A DNA stretch of 64,000 bases, taken from NCBI GenBank assembly GCA_965219565.1, contig OZ244780.1, forward strand, positions 2,852,001 to 2,916,000, written 5' to 3'. The position numbers and the translations under genes are program-made. The notes beneath the pieces were generated by a model. It saw nothing but the letters and a program-made list of their open reading frames with translations, did no database searches and had not been told where the DNA came from. Below, piece by piece: positions 44,120 through 52,840 of this stretch (position 1 is its first letter; each line of letters opens with the position of its first letter). Origin of the DNA: DAOUJI01 sp965219565 (lineage in GTDB: Bacteria > Chloroflexota > Dehalococcoidia > Lucifugimonadales > JAGWBF01).

Positions 44120-45832
44120 CTACTGCACCCGGATTGTTCGGGCTAGCAGAGAACCGTCGGCGTCTATTTCGTAGCCGATGAGCACAGTCAGACCCGTCTG
44201 GTCGGCCCCTAACTGCACATCGGCGTTTTCGTCCACTATGACTCGACCCGCAGTTCCCCGAACAGTCCATTCTTGCACGATGGACGTGGGGATTCCGACG
44301 ATTCTGGTAGGCTCGCCTTGGGAAGTCGACTCGGCCGGTGCGATTCTGATGGCCCTGAAGCTGTCGTCGGGCAACCTCTCCACCGACGCCACCACCAGGG
44401 TCCCCACACCGGAAGCCCCGGAGCGTATATCGGTGGCGGGACCAATGGCAACGTCCGTGCCCCCAATGGTCCAGAGGTTGTCGGTGGCGCCGTCGACGGC
44501 GCCTGCGAGACCTTCGGTGATGAGGGCGGCGGTCAACGCGCCCCCTTCAGACACTCCCTCAACGTAGACCGTGGCTATGACCCTGGGCTTGGCCCTGACG
44601 TCCGTATGTTCATTTACAACAACTCGCTGCTGGTTCACGATCAGACTGGACAGCGAAATGTCATCCACGATTCCCTTGGACCCGACAAGCACGCCCGAGG
44701 CCACCAATCCGCCTGCCTCGTCGGAATTGCCTTCAACGAACACGGACAGCCCTACTTCCGGTCTCACGTCGGAGCTGATGGTAGTGGAGCCTGCAAGGGT
44801 TACTTCCACACCGCCCACAGTCCACAGATTGCCCTGGAGCCTTTCTATGACGTCCACGACTGACACAGGCAGTTCAACGGGGATGAAGTCGGTGTCCTGC
44901 AAGAACTCAAACAGCTCGGAGTCGGACCCGAGAATAACCGTCGCGTTGGTGGACAGGAACTTTTTATAGGCTTCCAGGCTGCGCTGGAACGCGTAGAATT
45001 CAGGGTTTTCTTGAAGGGCGTCCGCGAATATTTCGATGGCCTTTGCCTCGCCTTCACCGCGAGTCAGGTTGGCCGACCGTTCGGCCTCGGCCAGGATGAT
45101 GGTCCTGTCGCGTTCGGCGGCGGCTGTAATCTTCGCCGCATCTTCCGCTCCTTCCGCCCTGAGCCCGGCCGAGATCAGTTCACGCTCTGTCTCCATCCTG
45201 GTGAAGATATTCTCGATTGTGGCGTCCGGAAAGTCTGCCCGCTTCATGCGGACATCCACTATCTCTATGCCAAGGTCATTTTCGTCATCTCCCTCAATCC
45301 CGGGAGATGTGGCCTGGACGGCGGCTTTCACCACTGCGTCCAATATCTCCTGACGTGTCTCGGTGGCGACGACCTCCTGCTGGCCGTCCTCGCCAATCTG
45401 GATTCTTCCACCTATGATTTCCTGCCGCTGACGTTTGGCCACCTCTTCACGGAGCGCCGACACCACGATCCGCTCGATGCGTTCCTCGGCGATTTGGAGG
45501 TTGCCGCCGCGGGTCTTCTCGAAGAACTTGATGGCGTCCGCTTCCGTCCTGCGTACCTTGTATCTGACGTAGGCGTCGATGACCAGGAATTGAAGCTCCA
45601 CGTCGGGAAGGGTCGCTTCGGGTATGTCCACTCTGAGAAGTCTCTTGTCCATCTTGGTCACTGAGTCGATGAACGGAGCCTTGACCTGAATGCCGGGGTT
45701 GAGATTCACGGCCTTGATGTCTCCGAAACGTCTGACGACGGTTATCTGGGTCTCGTCCACTGTGTAGAGGGTCTGAGGCCCAAAGATGCCCAGCAGTATC
45801 ACGACAACTAATGCAAGAATTGCTGTCTTCAT
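44120..45832 (-). CDS. hflC: HflC-like SPFH protein with a four-repeat C-terminal extension
   Basis: The first 320 residues are HflC: an N-terminal membrane helix (AILALVVVILLGIFG), YTVDETQITVVRRFGDIKAV, the SPFH domain and the AEGAEDAAKITAAAERDRT helix. The following 240 residues contain four related blocks, each with a strand like LWTVGGVEV or LWTIGGTDVAI, an acidic turn and a strand like LTVLIGYEI, resembling DUF5666. Bacterial HflC is usually about 330 residues, so this is a fusion. It is two bases downstream of hflK. Confidence 0.88.
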   Translation of the reverse strand: MKTAILALVVVILLGIFGPQTLYTVDETQITVVRRFGDIKAVNLNPGIQVKAPFIDSVTKMDKRLLRVDIPEATLPDVELQFLVIDAYVRYKVRRTEADAIKFFEKTRGGNLQIAEERIERIVVSALREEVAKRQRQEIIGGRIQIGEDGQQEVVATETRQEILDAVVKAAVQATSPGIEGDDENDLGIEIVDVRMKRADFPDATIENIFTRMETERELISAGLRAEGAEDAAKITAAAERDRTIILAEAERSANLTRGEGEAKAIEIFADALQENPEFYAFQRSLEAYKKFLSTNATVILGSDSELFEFLQDTDFIPVELPVSVVDVIERLQGNLWTVGGVEVTLAGSTTISSDVRPEVGLSVFVEGNSDEAGGLVASGVLVGSKGIVDDISLSSLIVNQQRVVVNEHTDVRAKPRVIATVYVEGVSEGGALTAALITEGLAGAVDGATDNLWTIGGTDVAIGPATDIRSGASGVGTLVVASVERLPDDSFRAIRIAPAESTSQGEPTRIVGIPTSIVQEWTVRGTAGRVIVDENADVQLGADQTGLTVLIGYEIDADGSLLARTIRVQ

Positions 45833-45834
45833 GA

Positions 45835-46983
45835 CTATGGGGCCGCCGTAGGCTGCGGCTGAATTTGCGGCACGGGGACTATGGAGCTTCCACCCGATGT
45901 TACGACGTTTCCGCCGGCGTTTAGAATGATGGCTCCTTCAGCGTCCGGGTCCACGATGAACTTGGTGATACCTGGTAGAATCTCCTCCATAGCTTCCAAA
46001 TACAGGCGTTGTCGTGTCACGTCCTGGGCCTTCTCGTACTCGGCCAGAATGGCCAGGAATCTCCCTGCTTGACCTTCAGCGGCGGCTATTCGCTCTCGTC
46101 TGAAGGCTTCTGCGCCCTCCACTATTCTTACTGCGTTTCCACGGGCCCGGGGAAGGATGTCCCGCTCTACGGCTGTGGCCTGGTTGATAGCCGTCTCCTT
46201 GTCCTGGCGGGCCCGCAGCACGTCGTCAAAGGCGTCCCTCACTTCTTCCGGAGGCTTGACTTCCTGGAGCCTGACTGCTATGACCTGGATTCCCGTCTCG
46301 TAGATGTCCAGGATCCGCTGTAGCCGTGATTCCGTTTCGGCCTGCACTACTTCTCTGTTTTCGGTGAGCACGTCATCGATGGGACGCTGACCTACGACGA
46401 GACGGAGAGCGGCTTCCGTGGCATCCTTGAGAGTGCGGCCCTCGGGACGTCCTGCCTCGATGTCGGCCTCCCTGTTAGGCGCTCCCTCTCCCGGGTCGGC
46501 TACATTGAACAGGAACGCAGTCAGGTCCCGGATGCGGTACTGGACCACCAGCTGCACGTCGACGATGTTCAAGTCTCCGGCGATCATCTGGGCTTCTTCG
46601 ACGACGGGACGTGTCACGTCTTCTCTCTGCGAAAAGCCCAACTCCATGGAGCGTGTCTGCTCGATGGAGTCGACGTTTCTCGTTCCTATGGGCGCAGGCC
46701 AGTGCCAATGCAGGCCCGGGGTTGTGGTGCTGGTGACCTGGCCAAAGGTGCGAAGGACTCCCTGCTCGCCCGCGTCGACTTGGTAGATGCCGGTGGCCAG
46801 CCAGAGAATGAGAGCGATCCCCAGGATGACGAAGGTGATTATCGTGATGGCCCGGTCGCCGTCCCTGGCCCCTCGTCCGCCCCCTCCAAAGCGGCCTCCA
46901 AGCCCTTTGAAAAAGTCGTTGATACGGCCCAGAATCTGTTCCAGGTCTATCTCAGGCTCGCCTCTTCTTGGTGGTTGCTGCAT
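45835..46983 (-). CDS. hflK: HflK-like SPFH protein
   Basis: The 382-residue protein has a Gly/Arg-rich N-terminus (LGGRFGGGGRGARDGDR) before one membrane helix (TFVILGIALILWLATGIY), VDAGEQGVLRTFGQVTSTT and an SPFH domain with FSQREDVTRPVVEEAQMIAG. A long helix with RRERIAAAEGQAGRFLAIL follows. HflK and HflC form a large cage that surrounds FtsH in the membrane. The two genes are coupled, with ftsH close by in the same direction. Confidence 0.92.
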   Translation of the reverse strand: MQQPPRRGEPEIDLEQILGRINDFFKGLGGRFGGGGRGARDGDRAITIITFVILGIALILWLATGIYQVDAGEQGVLRTFGQVTSTTTPGLHWHWPAPIGTRNVDSIEQTRSMELGFSQREDVTRPVVEEAQMIAGDLNIVDVQLVVQYRIRDLTAFLFNVADPGEGAPNREADIEAGRPEGRTLKDATEAALRLVVGQRPIDDVLTENREVVQAETESRLQRILDIYETGIQVIAVRLQEVKPPEEVRDAFDDVLRARQDKETAINQATAVERDILPRARGNAVRIVEGAEAFRRERIAAAEGQAGRFLAILAEYEKAQDVTRQRLYLEAMEEILPGITKFIVDPDAEGAIILNAGGNVVTSGGSSIVPVPQIQPQPTAAP

Positions 46984-47180
46984 TTCTATCTCGGCGGTTC
47001 AGGTCCCACAACGCCGGGGCCGAAACCGCAAACAGGATTCTAACATGAGAAGGTTGAAGTTGGATATGGAGCAGGTAAGGGAATTCGTCAATTGTACGAA
47101 CCTGCGTCCGGCGGGAGCGCCTCCGGCGTTCGAGTGGACTATAATGTATGGAGCAGAACGAGGAGCGCCAGGAGGCAGAC

Positions 47181-47453
47181 GTGTCCGACTACGGGTTGAT
47201 TGCCAAGACCGGCGAAGGGATGAGCCGGGTCCAGATGAGTTGCATGCACCAAAGCGGGCTGCTGTACGTGGTCCCCTCCGAAAAGAGCTGGGTATGCTCT
47301 CAGGACCTGATGCCCGCCCATGCCCTTGCCGGTTGTCTGAGGGAGATCGTGGCGTTGGAAGACACCCGAGTCAAGGAAATCATGCAGCGGTGGGGCGTGT
47401 ACTTCAGGCAGCTTCCCATCGAGTCCGATGAGGAGGAAAGGGCCGAGGAGTAG
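47181..47453 (+). CDS. Small hypothetical protein between hflK and ftsH
   Basis: The 90-residue protein contains VQMSCMHQSGLLYVVPSEKS and a helical, acidic C-terminus (IESDEEERAEE), with three Cys residues and no membrane helix. The GTG at 47181 has AGGAGG five bases upstream. An ATG at 47148 lies two bases after TATAAT (47140-47145), which is probably the -10 box, so it is unlikely to be the start. It is transcribed away from hflK and toward ftsH. No family is recognised. Confidence 0.65.
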   Translation: MSDYGLIAKTGEGMSRVQMSCMHQSGLLYVVPSEKSWVCSQDLMPAHALAGCLREIVALEDTRVKEIMQRWGVYFRQLPIESDEEERAEE

Positions 47454-47474
47454 TCCGGTTGTCTGCCGCTTAGC

Positions 47475-49418
47475 CTATGCGGAGGGGTCGTTCAGGTCGG
47501 CGGGGTTGGCTTCCTGCTGGCTGGGCATGGTGGGGTTGGGCAGCGGCGAACCCGGGTGCGGGATGGTCCGCACGGTGGGCGGGATGGTCGGCGCGGGCTT
47601 GAACTCCGGCGGCGCAGGCCTGGCGTCGAGACCGTCGAACAGCCGCTTCAGGGAGTCCCCCTCTACCGATTCGTGCTCAATCAGGTAGGCGGCCACCTCG
47701 CTCAGCTTTTCCGTGTTGTTGACCAGTATACCCTTGGCCGTGTCGTAGGCCTGCTGTATCAGCCGCTGGACCTCCTGGTCGATTTCCTCGGCGACCTTGT
47801 CGCTGTAGTCACGCTCTTCGTGAATCTCCCGCCCCAGGAAGACCAACTCTTCCCTGCGGCCGAAGGTCCTGGGCCCCAGGCTGGGGCTCATGCCGTACTG
47901 TTTGACCATCCGTAGGGATATCTTGGTGGCGTTCTCCAAGTCGTTGCTTGCGCCAGTGGTCACTTCGTCGAAGGTGAGTTCCTCGGCGATTCGGCCTCCG
48001 AGGGCTGTGGCCAGCATGTCTTCGAACTGGTTCCTGGTCCAGAGGAACCGGTCCTCGTCGGGGACCAACCTGGTGTAGCCTCCCATGCTCCCTCGAGCGA
48101 CAATGGAAATCTTGTGCACCGGGTCTGCGTGAGGCAACTTCCACGCGACAAGGGCGTGGCCCGCTTCATGGAAGGCTGTCATCTCCCGCTCGCGGTCACT
48201 GATGAGGCGGCTTCTTCTCTCCGGTCCGGCTACCACCCGGTCGATGGCCTCCCCGAACTCCGACATTCCGATGAGCTTCTTGTTTCGCCGGGCAGTCAGC
48301 AGGGCCGCTTCATTGACCAAGTTGGCCAAGTCGGCGCCGCTGAAGCCGGGGGTCTGTTTGCCAAGTGTTTCGAGGCTGATGTCCAGCCCCAGCGGTTTGC
48401 CTCCGCTGTGCACCTTGAGAATGGCGACGCGACCGTTCAAGTCTGGAAGGTCCAGCACCACGCGCCGGTCGAACCGACCAGGCCGGAGGAGAGCCGGGTC
48501 CAGAATGTCTGGCCGGTTGGTGGCCGCGACTATGATGATGTTAGTGTTGGTGTCGAAACCGTCCATCTCCACCAGAATCTGGTTGAGCGTTTGCTCACGT
48601 TCGTCGTGGCCTCCGCCGAGACCTGCGCCCCGGTGCCGCCCCACGGCGTCTATCTCGTCCACGAAGACGATACACGGCGCGTTGCGCTTGGCCTGGTCAA
48701 ACAGGTCTCTAACCCTGGCGGCGCCCACGCCTACGAACATCTCTACGAACTCGGAACCGCTGATGGAGAAGAAGGGGACTCCCGCCTCTCCCGCAACGGC
48801 CCTGGCAAGCAGGGTCTTGCCTGTGCCAGGCTGTCCAACGAGAAGAACGCCCTTGGGTATCCGGGCCCCAAGAGCAAGGAACCTCTCGGGGAACTTGAGG
48901 AACTCCACCACCTCTTGAAGCTCGGCCTTGGCTTCCTCGACCCCCGCGACGTCGGCGAAAGTCACCGTGGGGCGGTTCACCATGAACATACGCGCCCGAC
49001 TGCGGCCGAAGCTCATGGTCTGGTTGTTGGAGCCCTGGGCCTGGCGCATCATGAAGATGATCAGGGCGCCAAAGAATATGAGGGGCAGGAAGTTGAGGAA
49101 TATGCCAAAGACGTTCCCAAGGCCTCCGCCGCTCTTGAACTTGATTTCAACTCCGCCTGGCCCGGTCTTCACACCTTCGCTGCGAAGAACTTCCAGGATG
49201 TCTGTGTTCTTGCCTATGCGGCTGTTGAACTTCTCTGAGCCCCGAGTGACGGTGAGCTTCTCTCCGTCCACTTCTATCTTCTGTATCTGCTCCTGCTTGG
49301 CCAGTTCCAACACCTGCGAGAAATCCATCTCGGGAGTGCCGCCGAATCCTCCCAGCATGGTGAAGAATATCGCAATGACAGCGATGATAATGAGCAGATA
49401 TATGAAGCTGTTTCTCAT
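47475..49418 (-). CDS. ftsH: ATP-dependent zinc metalloprotease FtsH
   Basis: The 647-residue protein has two N-terminal membrane helices (YLLIIIAVIAIFFTML and about 104-126) around a small outer domain. An AAA+ module has Walker A GQPGTGKT, Walker B CIVFVDEIDAVG and the second region of homology RPGRFDRRVV. The zinc site is TAFHEAGHALVAW. It degrades damaged membrane proteins and short-lived regulators. The tail is proline-rich. HflK and HflC genes lie just upstream in the same direction, separated by one divergent small gene. Confidence 0.96.
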   Translation of the reverse strand: MRNSFIYLLIIIAVIAIFFTMLGGFGGTPEMDFSQVLELAKQEQIQKIEVDGEKLTVTRGSEKFNSRIGKNTDILEVLRSEGVKTGPGGVEIKFKSGGGLGNVFGIFLNFLPLIFFGALIIFMMRQAQGSNNQTMSFGRSRARMFMVNRPTVTFADVAGVEEAKAELQEVVEFLKFPERFLALGARIPKGVLLVGQPGTGKTLLARAVAGEAGVPFFSISGSEFVEMFVGVGAARVRDLFDQAKRNAPCIVFVDEIDAVGRHRGAGLGGGHDEREQTLNQILVEMDGFDTNTNIIIVAATNRPDILDPALLRPGRFDRRVVLDLPDLNGRVAILKVHSGGKPLGLDISLETLGKQTPGFSGADLANLVNEAALLTARRNKKLIGMSEFGEAIDRVVAGPERRSRLISDREREMTAFHEAGHALVAWKLPHADPVHKISIVARGSMGGYTRLVPDEDRFLWTRNQFEDMLATALGGRIAEELTFDEVTTGASNDLENATKISLRMVKQYGMSPSLGPRTFGRREELVFLGREIHEERDYSDKVAEEIDQEVQRLIQQAYDTAKGILVNNTEKLSEVAAYLIEHESVEGDSLKRLFDGLDARPAPPEFKPAPTIPPTVRTIPHPGSPLPNPTMPSQQEANPADLNDPSA

Positions 49419-49675
49419 TATTCGTCGACTCAGCAGACGAACGGGCCCCTTGCCCGTAGGCCCGATATTTCTATTCTAAGGCGGACAGCCTCGAAAAGTA
49501 AAGGCGATGTGCCGGCTCATCAGATATGAGGCAGGAAGGCGAGGCCAACCGTTCAGGATGTCGGCTTCCAAGATATTTCACTGGAGGCAGACCTCTATGG
49601 GACCGGAGGCGCCTGACGGCCCGCCTTGAGCGCCCTAGCCTTGATGCACGGGCAGTCTCCAAAGCATTGGTGCAG

Positions 49676-50368
49676 TTATCCTGAACTCCTCCTCCAGCCT
49701 GCGGGGCACGTCTCTTTGAGAAAACATTGGGGGCAGGCGGGGCGGGTTTTGCATAGCTCCTTGGCGTGTCGGTCGAACAATGCATGATATTCGTTGTAGA
49801 GGCGACCGTCGCGGGGCAGGTTGTCATGGAAAATGCGTTGATAGGCATCGTACGTCGGTTTGTCAGGATGTACGCCCCAACGCTCCAGGACGCGTTTCGT
49901 ATACGAGTCGATGACAAAATAGGGCTGTTCGGCAGCGTAAAGCATGATGTCGTCGGCAGTTTCAGGGCCGATCCCGTGGACCGAAAGAAGCTCATTACGG
50001 AGAGCTTCCGGTTCCTGGGACAGCATGACGTAGAGATTTCCGTCGTGGACATCCCAGAGGCGACCCACGAACGCCTTGAGCCGTCTGGCCTTCTGGTTGA
50101 AAGCCCCCGACGGCCTTATCAGCAAGGCCAACTCGTCCGTGGGTATGTCCCGCAGGGCATGTGCGGACATGCAGCCGGCGCTTTTCAGGTTGTCCAGAGC
50201 TCGCTCCACGTTCCGCCAGGAAGTGAACTGGGTCAGGATGGCTCCGACGATGGTCTCCAACGGGCCGTCGCCGGGCCACCAGCCTTGGGGGCCATAGCGG
50301 TCGTACAGTTTCAGGTAGTACGCCATCAGCGTGTCGCCAATGGATGCGAAGGCATTGGGGTCAACCAT
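49676..50368 (-). CDS. Endonuclease III-like HhH-GPD DNA glycosylase
   Basis: The 230-residue protein has VGAILTQFTSWRNVERAL, the helix-hairpin-helix VHGIGPETADDIMLYAAEQ, the catalytic Asp in FVIDSYTKRVLERWG and four Cys at the end (CKTRPACPQCFLKETC) for a [4Fe-4S] cluster. Where endonuclease III has a catalytic Lys, this has Glu in GPETAD, so it is likely a monofunctional glycosylase resembling the HP0602/MagIII branch that removes alkylated bases. GGGAG precedes the ATG. Confidence 0.85.
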   Translation of the reverse strand: MVDPNAFASIGDTLMAYYLKLYDRYGPQGWWPGDGPLETIVGAILTQFTSWRNVERALDNLKSAGCMSAHALRDIPTDELALLIRPSGAFNQKARRLKAFVGRLWDVHDGNLYVMLSQEPEALRNELLSVHGIGPETADDIMLYAAEQPYFVIDSYTKRVLERWGVHPDKPTYDAYQRIFHDNLPRDGRLYNEYHALFDRHAKELCKTRPACPQCFLKETCPAGWRRSSG

Positions 50369-50587
50369 AGAGCGAATCTCCCGTCGTAGGTTCCATTAGG
50401 TTCCATTAGGAGCCTTGGCTTGAGCGACGGTCGTAACCACTTAATGTCTTTACAATACCTTAACGGGTTTCGGTATATACTTTCTGAGCATATCCGATAG
50501 ACCAAATTCATCGGCGCCTCCGATGCACCTCTCCAAGAATAAGACGGAGACAACCCTCTGAAGTCTACTCCAAACAAGCGCGGTCCA

Positions 50588-52603
50588 GTGGGTAGAATGC
50601 TGCTCCCTTCGTGGGGCTGTACGACCCGAAATCTCGCGCTGTCGTTGGCTGCTGTCGCCTCAATTCTACTGGTTGGCTGCGATACCGACAGGGCCTTGAC
50701 TTCAACCGTGACGCCAACCTCCGAGCCAGAGAAACGGACCCCTACGGCGGCGGTCCCGCCTACCGCATCGCCGACCGATGCGCCAACGCCCATGGCGTCG
50801 CTGCCTCCGACCGCCGCTCCGTCGATTGCTGCGGAGCGCACCCCGGAACCGACCTTGGCGGCGCCGTCAACGGCCTCCTTCCCCATTCCGCCCGAACGCG
50901 ATCTGTACGAGCTGGCTCGATCGTTGTTCAAGATTGACGGAGAGACCCCTAGGGTGGTCAACCCTGAACCGGTGAACCTGGAACAGGGACGAACGGACTC
51001 GTTTTGGCTTACTGACGCCATATCCCAAAAGGTCTTCAGCATAAGCGCCACCCTTCGACTTGTGTCCGACCACGCTTATTGGTACGTGGAGAACGGGCTG
51101 GGCGTGTCGGATGACGCCCTGGCGCGGGCGGCCAGGGAGTTCGAGGAGTCAACCTACCCTAAAATCACTGCCGCGTTTGGGACCGAGTGGGTCCCGGGAG
51201 TGGACAACGACCCCAGGATGACCATACTCACCGCCAACATCCCCGGACTCGGCGGTTACTACAGTTCTATGGATGAATACCCCACGTTCGTCCATCAGTT
51301 CAGCAACCAGAGGGAAATGGTCTATATCTCCGGCTCCATCCCAGTAGGTTCCAGGGGACACTCGGGTGTACTTGCCCACGAGCTGCACCACGCCGTCCTG
51401 TGGAACGCCGACCCGTCGGAGGAGACGTGGGTCGCTGAGGGGTTGGCGGAGTACGCTGCTCAGGAAGCGGGCTTCCATACGGGACATCAACCTGCTCTTC
51501 TGGGCAACCCCACGGCCTCGCTGGTCAACTGGCCGGTGTCTGGAGGTCGAACGGTATACTACGCCGCCGGGTTCCTGTTCTTCCGGTACTTTGCTTCCCA
51601 CTATTCCCAAGGAGACCTGCGGCCTCTGATGACGCAGCCCTTGGACGGAATCGACGGCATAAACGCTTATCTCACGGACCTAGGGTATAAGGAGACCTTC
51701 GACGAGATATTCGGCGACTGGACTGTTGCCAATTACCTGGACCTGGCCGATGGCAAGTACGGCTATCCGCAAGACGACTTCGAGCCTCCCAGGCCACGGA
51801 GAATCAACGAATACGAAGCATTCGAGTCCAGTCTTCCCCAATACGCCGCCGAGTATTTTGAAGTGGACATCAGCCGTGGAGATGTGACCATAGACTTTGA
51901 TGGAGAACAACACGCTGACCTTTTGGCCGTCAATGACCCTGAAGTCAGCTGCTGGTGGAGCAACCGGGGAGACTCTATCAGCTCCACCTTGACCCGGCGA
52001 CTCGATTTATCCGGTGTGGATGAGGCGACGTTAGAATACCGTGTGTGGTTCGGGATAGAGGAAGGCTGGGACTATGGGTACCTCCAGGTCTCAACCGATA
52101 ACGGCAAGACCTGGGACATCATCGAAGCGCCGGGGACCTCTCCGGCCAATCCTGTGGGGAACAGCTTTGGACCCGGTTACACCGGCTTCAGTGGCCGGTG
52201 GCTCGACGAAACCGTGGACCTAGGGGCCTATGCCGGGAAACAAGTCCTTCTCCGGTTCCACTACGTCACCGACGCTGCGTTGAACGGCATCGGGTTATGC
52301 GTCGATGATGTGTCTGTGCCCCAGATTGGGTTCTATGACGACGGAGAGCGGGGCGACAACGGTTGGGAGGCCGAAGGGTTCGTCTTGACGAACAACAGGG
52401 TCCCCCAGAGCTTCGCCGTATACGCCATTGAGATAGGCGCCGATGCCAAAGTCACCAAGATAGACTTGGACGATGCCAACCGGGGAAGTCTGGACGTGTC
52501 CGGCCTGGAAGGCCTGGACGAGCTTGTCATTGTGGTGGCGGCTATGGCTCCCGGCGCCATCGAGCGGGCCCACTACAACCTTGCCATCGCCGAAGCTTCG
52601 TAG
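50588..52603 (+). CDS. Secreted lipoprotein metallopeptidase (gluzincin-like) with C-terminal beta domain
   Basis: The 671-residue protein begins with a signal peptide and lipobox LLVGC, then a Pro/Thr/Ala-rich linker of about 60 residues. The peptidase region has the zinc motif GVLAHELHHAVLWN and the third ligand in EETWVAEGLAEYAAQ, as in gluzincins. The C-terminal third (GYLQVSTDNGKTWDIIEAP and GIGLCVDDVSVPQIGFYDDG) resembles the beta domain of immune-inhibitor-A/M6-type peptidases. It is probably a cell-surface scavenging protease. GTG at 50588 or ATG at 50597 may be the start. Confidence 0.82.
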   Translation: MGRMLLPSWGCTTRNLALSLAAVASILLVGCDTDRALTSTVTPTSEPEKRTPTAAVPPTASPTDAPTPMASLPPTAAPSIAAERTPEPTLAAPSTASFPIPPERDLYELARSLFKIDGETPRVVNPEPVNLEQGRTDSFWLTDAISQKVFSISATLRLVSDHAYWYVENGLGVSDDALARAAREFEESTYPKITAAFGTEWVPGVDNDPRMTILTANIPGLGGYYSSMDEYPTFVHQFSNQREMVYISGSIPVGSRGHSGVLAHELHHAVLWNADPSEETWVAEGLAEYAAQEAGFHTGHQPALLGNPTASLVNWPVSGGRTVYYAAGFLFFRYFASHYSQGDLRPLMTQPLDGIDGINAYLTDLGYKETFDEIFGDWTVANYLDLADGKYGYPQDDFEPPRPRRINEYEAFESSLPQYAAEYFEVDISRGDVTIDFDGEQHADLLAVNDPEVSCWWSNRGDSISSTLTRRLDLSGVDEATLEYRVWFGIEEGWDYGYLQVSTDNGKTWDIIEAPGTSPANPVGNSFGPGYTGFSGRWLDETVDLGAYAGKQVLLRFHYVTDAALNGIGLCVDDVSVPQIGFYDDGERGDNGWEAEGFVLTNNRVPQSFAVYAIEIGADAKVTKIDLDDANRGSLDVSGLEGLDELVIVVAAMAPGAIERAHYNLAIAEAS

Positions 52604-52625
52604 AGGCACCGAGCTTATCGTGGCA

Positions 52626-52660
52626 GGCCTTTCGTTTATCTAAGGCCCTTCCTTTTTCTT
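52626..52660 (+). terminator. Terminator after the metallopeptidase gene
   Basis: GGCCTT (52626-52631) pairs with AAGGCC (52642-52647) over ten bases and is followed by a pyrimidine-rich run CCTTCCTTTTTCTTT. It stands 22 bases after the stop codon and is a reasonable intrinsic terminator. Confidence 0.6.
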
Positions 52661-52663
52661 TCC

Positions 52664-52726
52664 GTTCGCCCTGAGCTTGTCGAAGGGCCGTCCGTTCATG
52701 GTTCTATGAGCTCACCACGAACGGAC
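52664..52726 (+). repeat. Composite dispersed palindromic repeats
   Basis: Two hairpin-forming units stand side by side: GCCCT, gagcttgtcga-type loop, AGGGC (52668-52688), and GTCCGTTC with GAACGGAC (52690-52697 with 52719-52726). Related words such as TGAGCTTGTCGA are common in short palindromic repeats scattered in noncoding DNA of many bacteria. No coding signal overlaps them. Confidence 0.6.
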
Positions 52727-52840
52727 TATCCCGACAGACTCCGAGAATCGAATGAGCCTGTTACCGAGATCGGTAGCGTCACTGATATGCCCGCCTTGTG
52801 CTAAAATCGGGCAGCACAATACGGTTTAGGAGCGTAGCCC

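Noticed and set aside
48114..49238. A 374-codon plus-strand frame.
   Set aside because: It is antisense to ftsH and has no features of a real protein.
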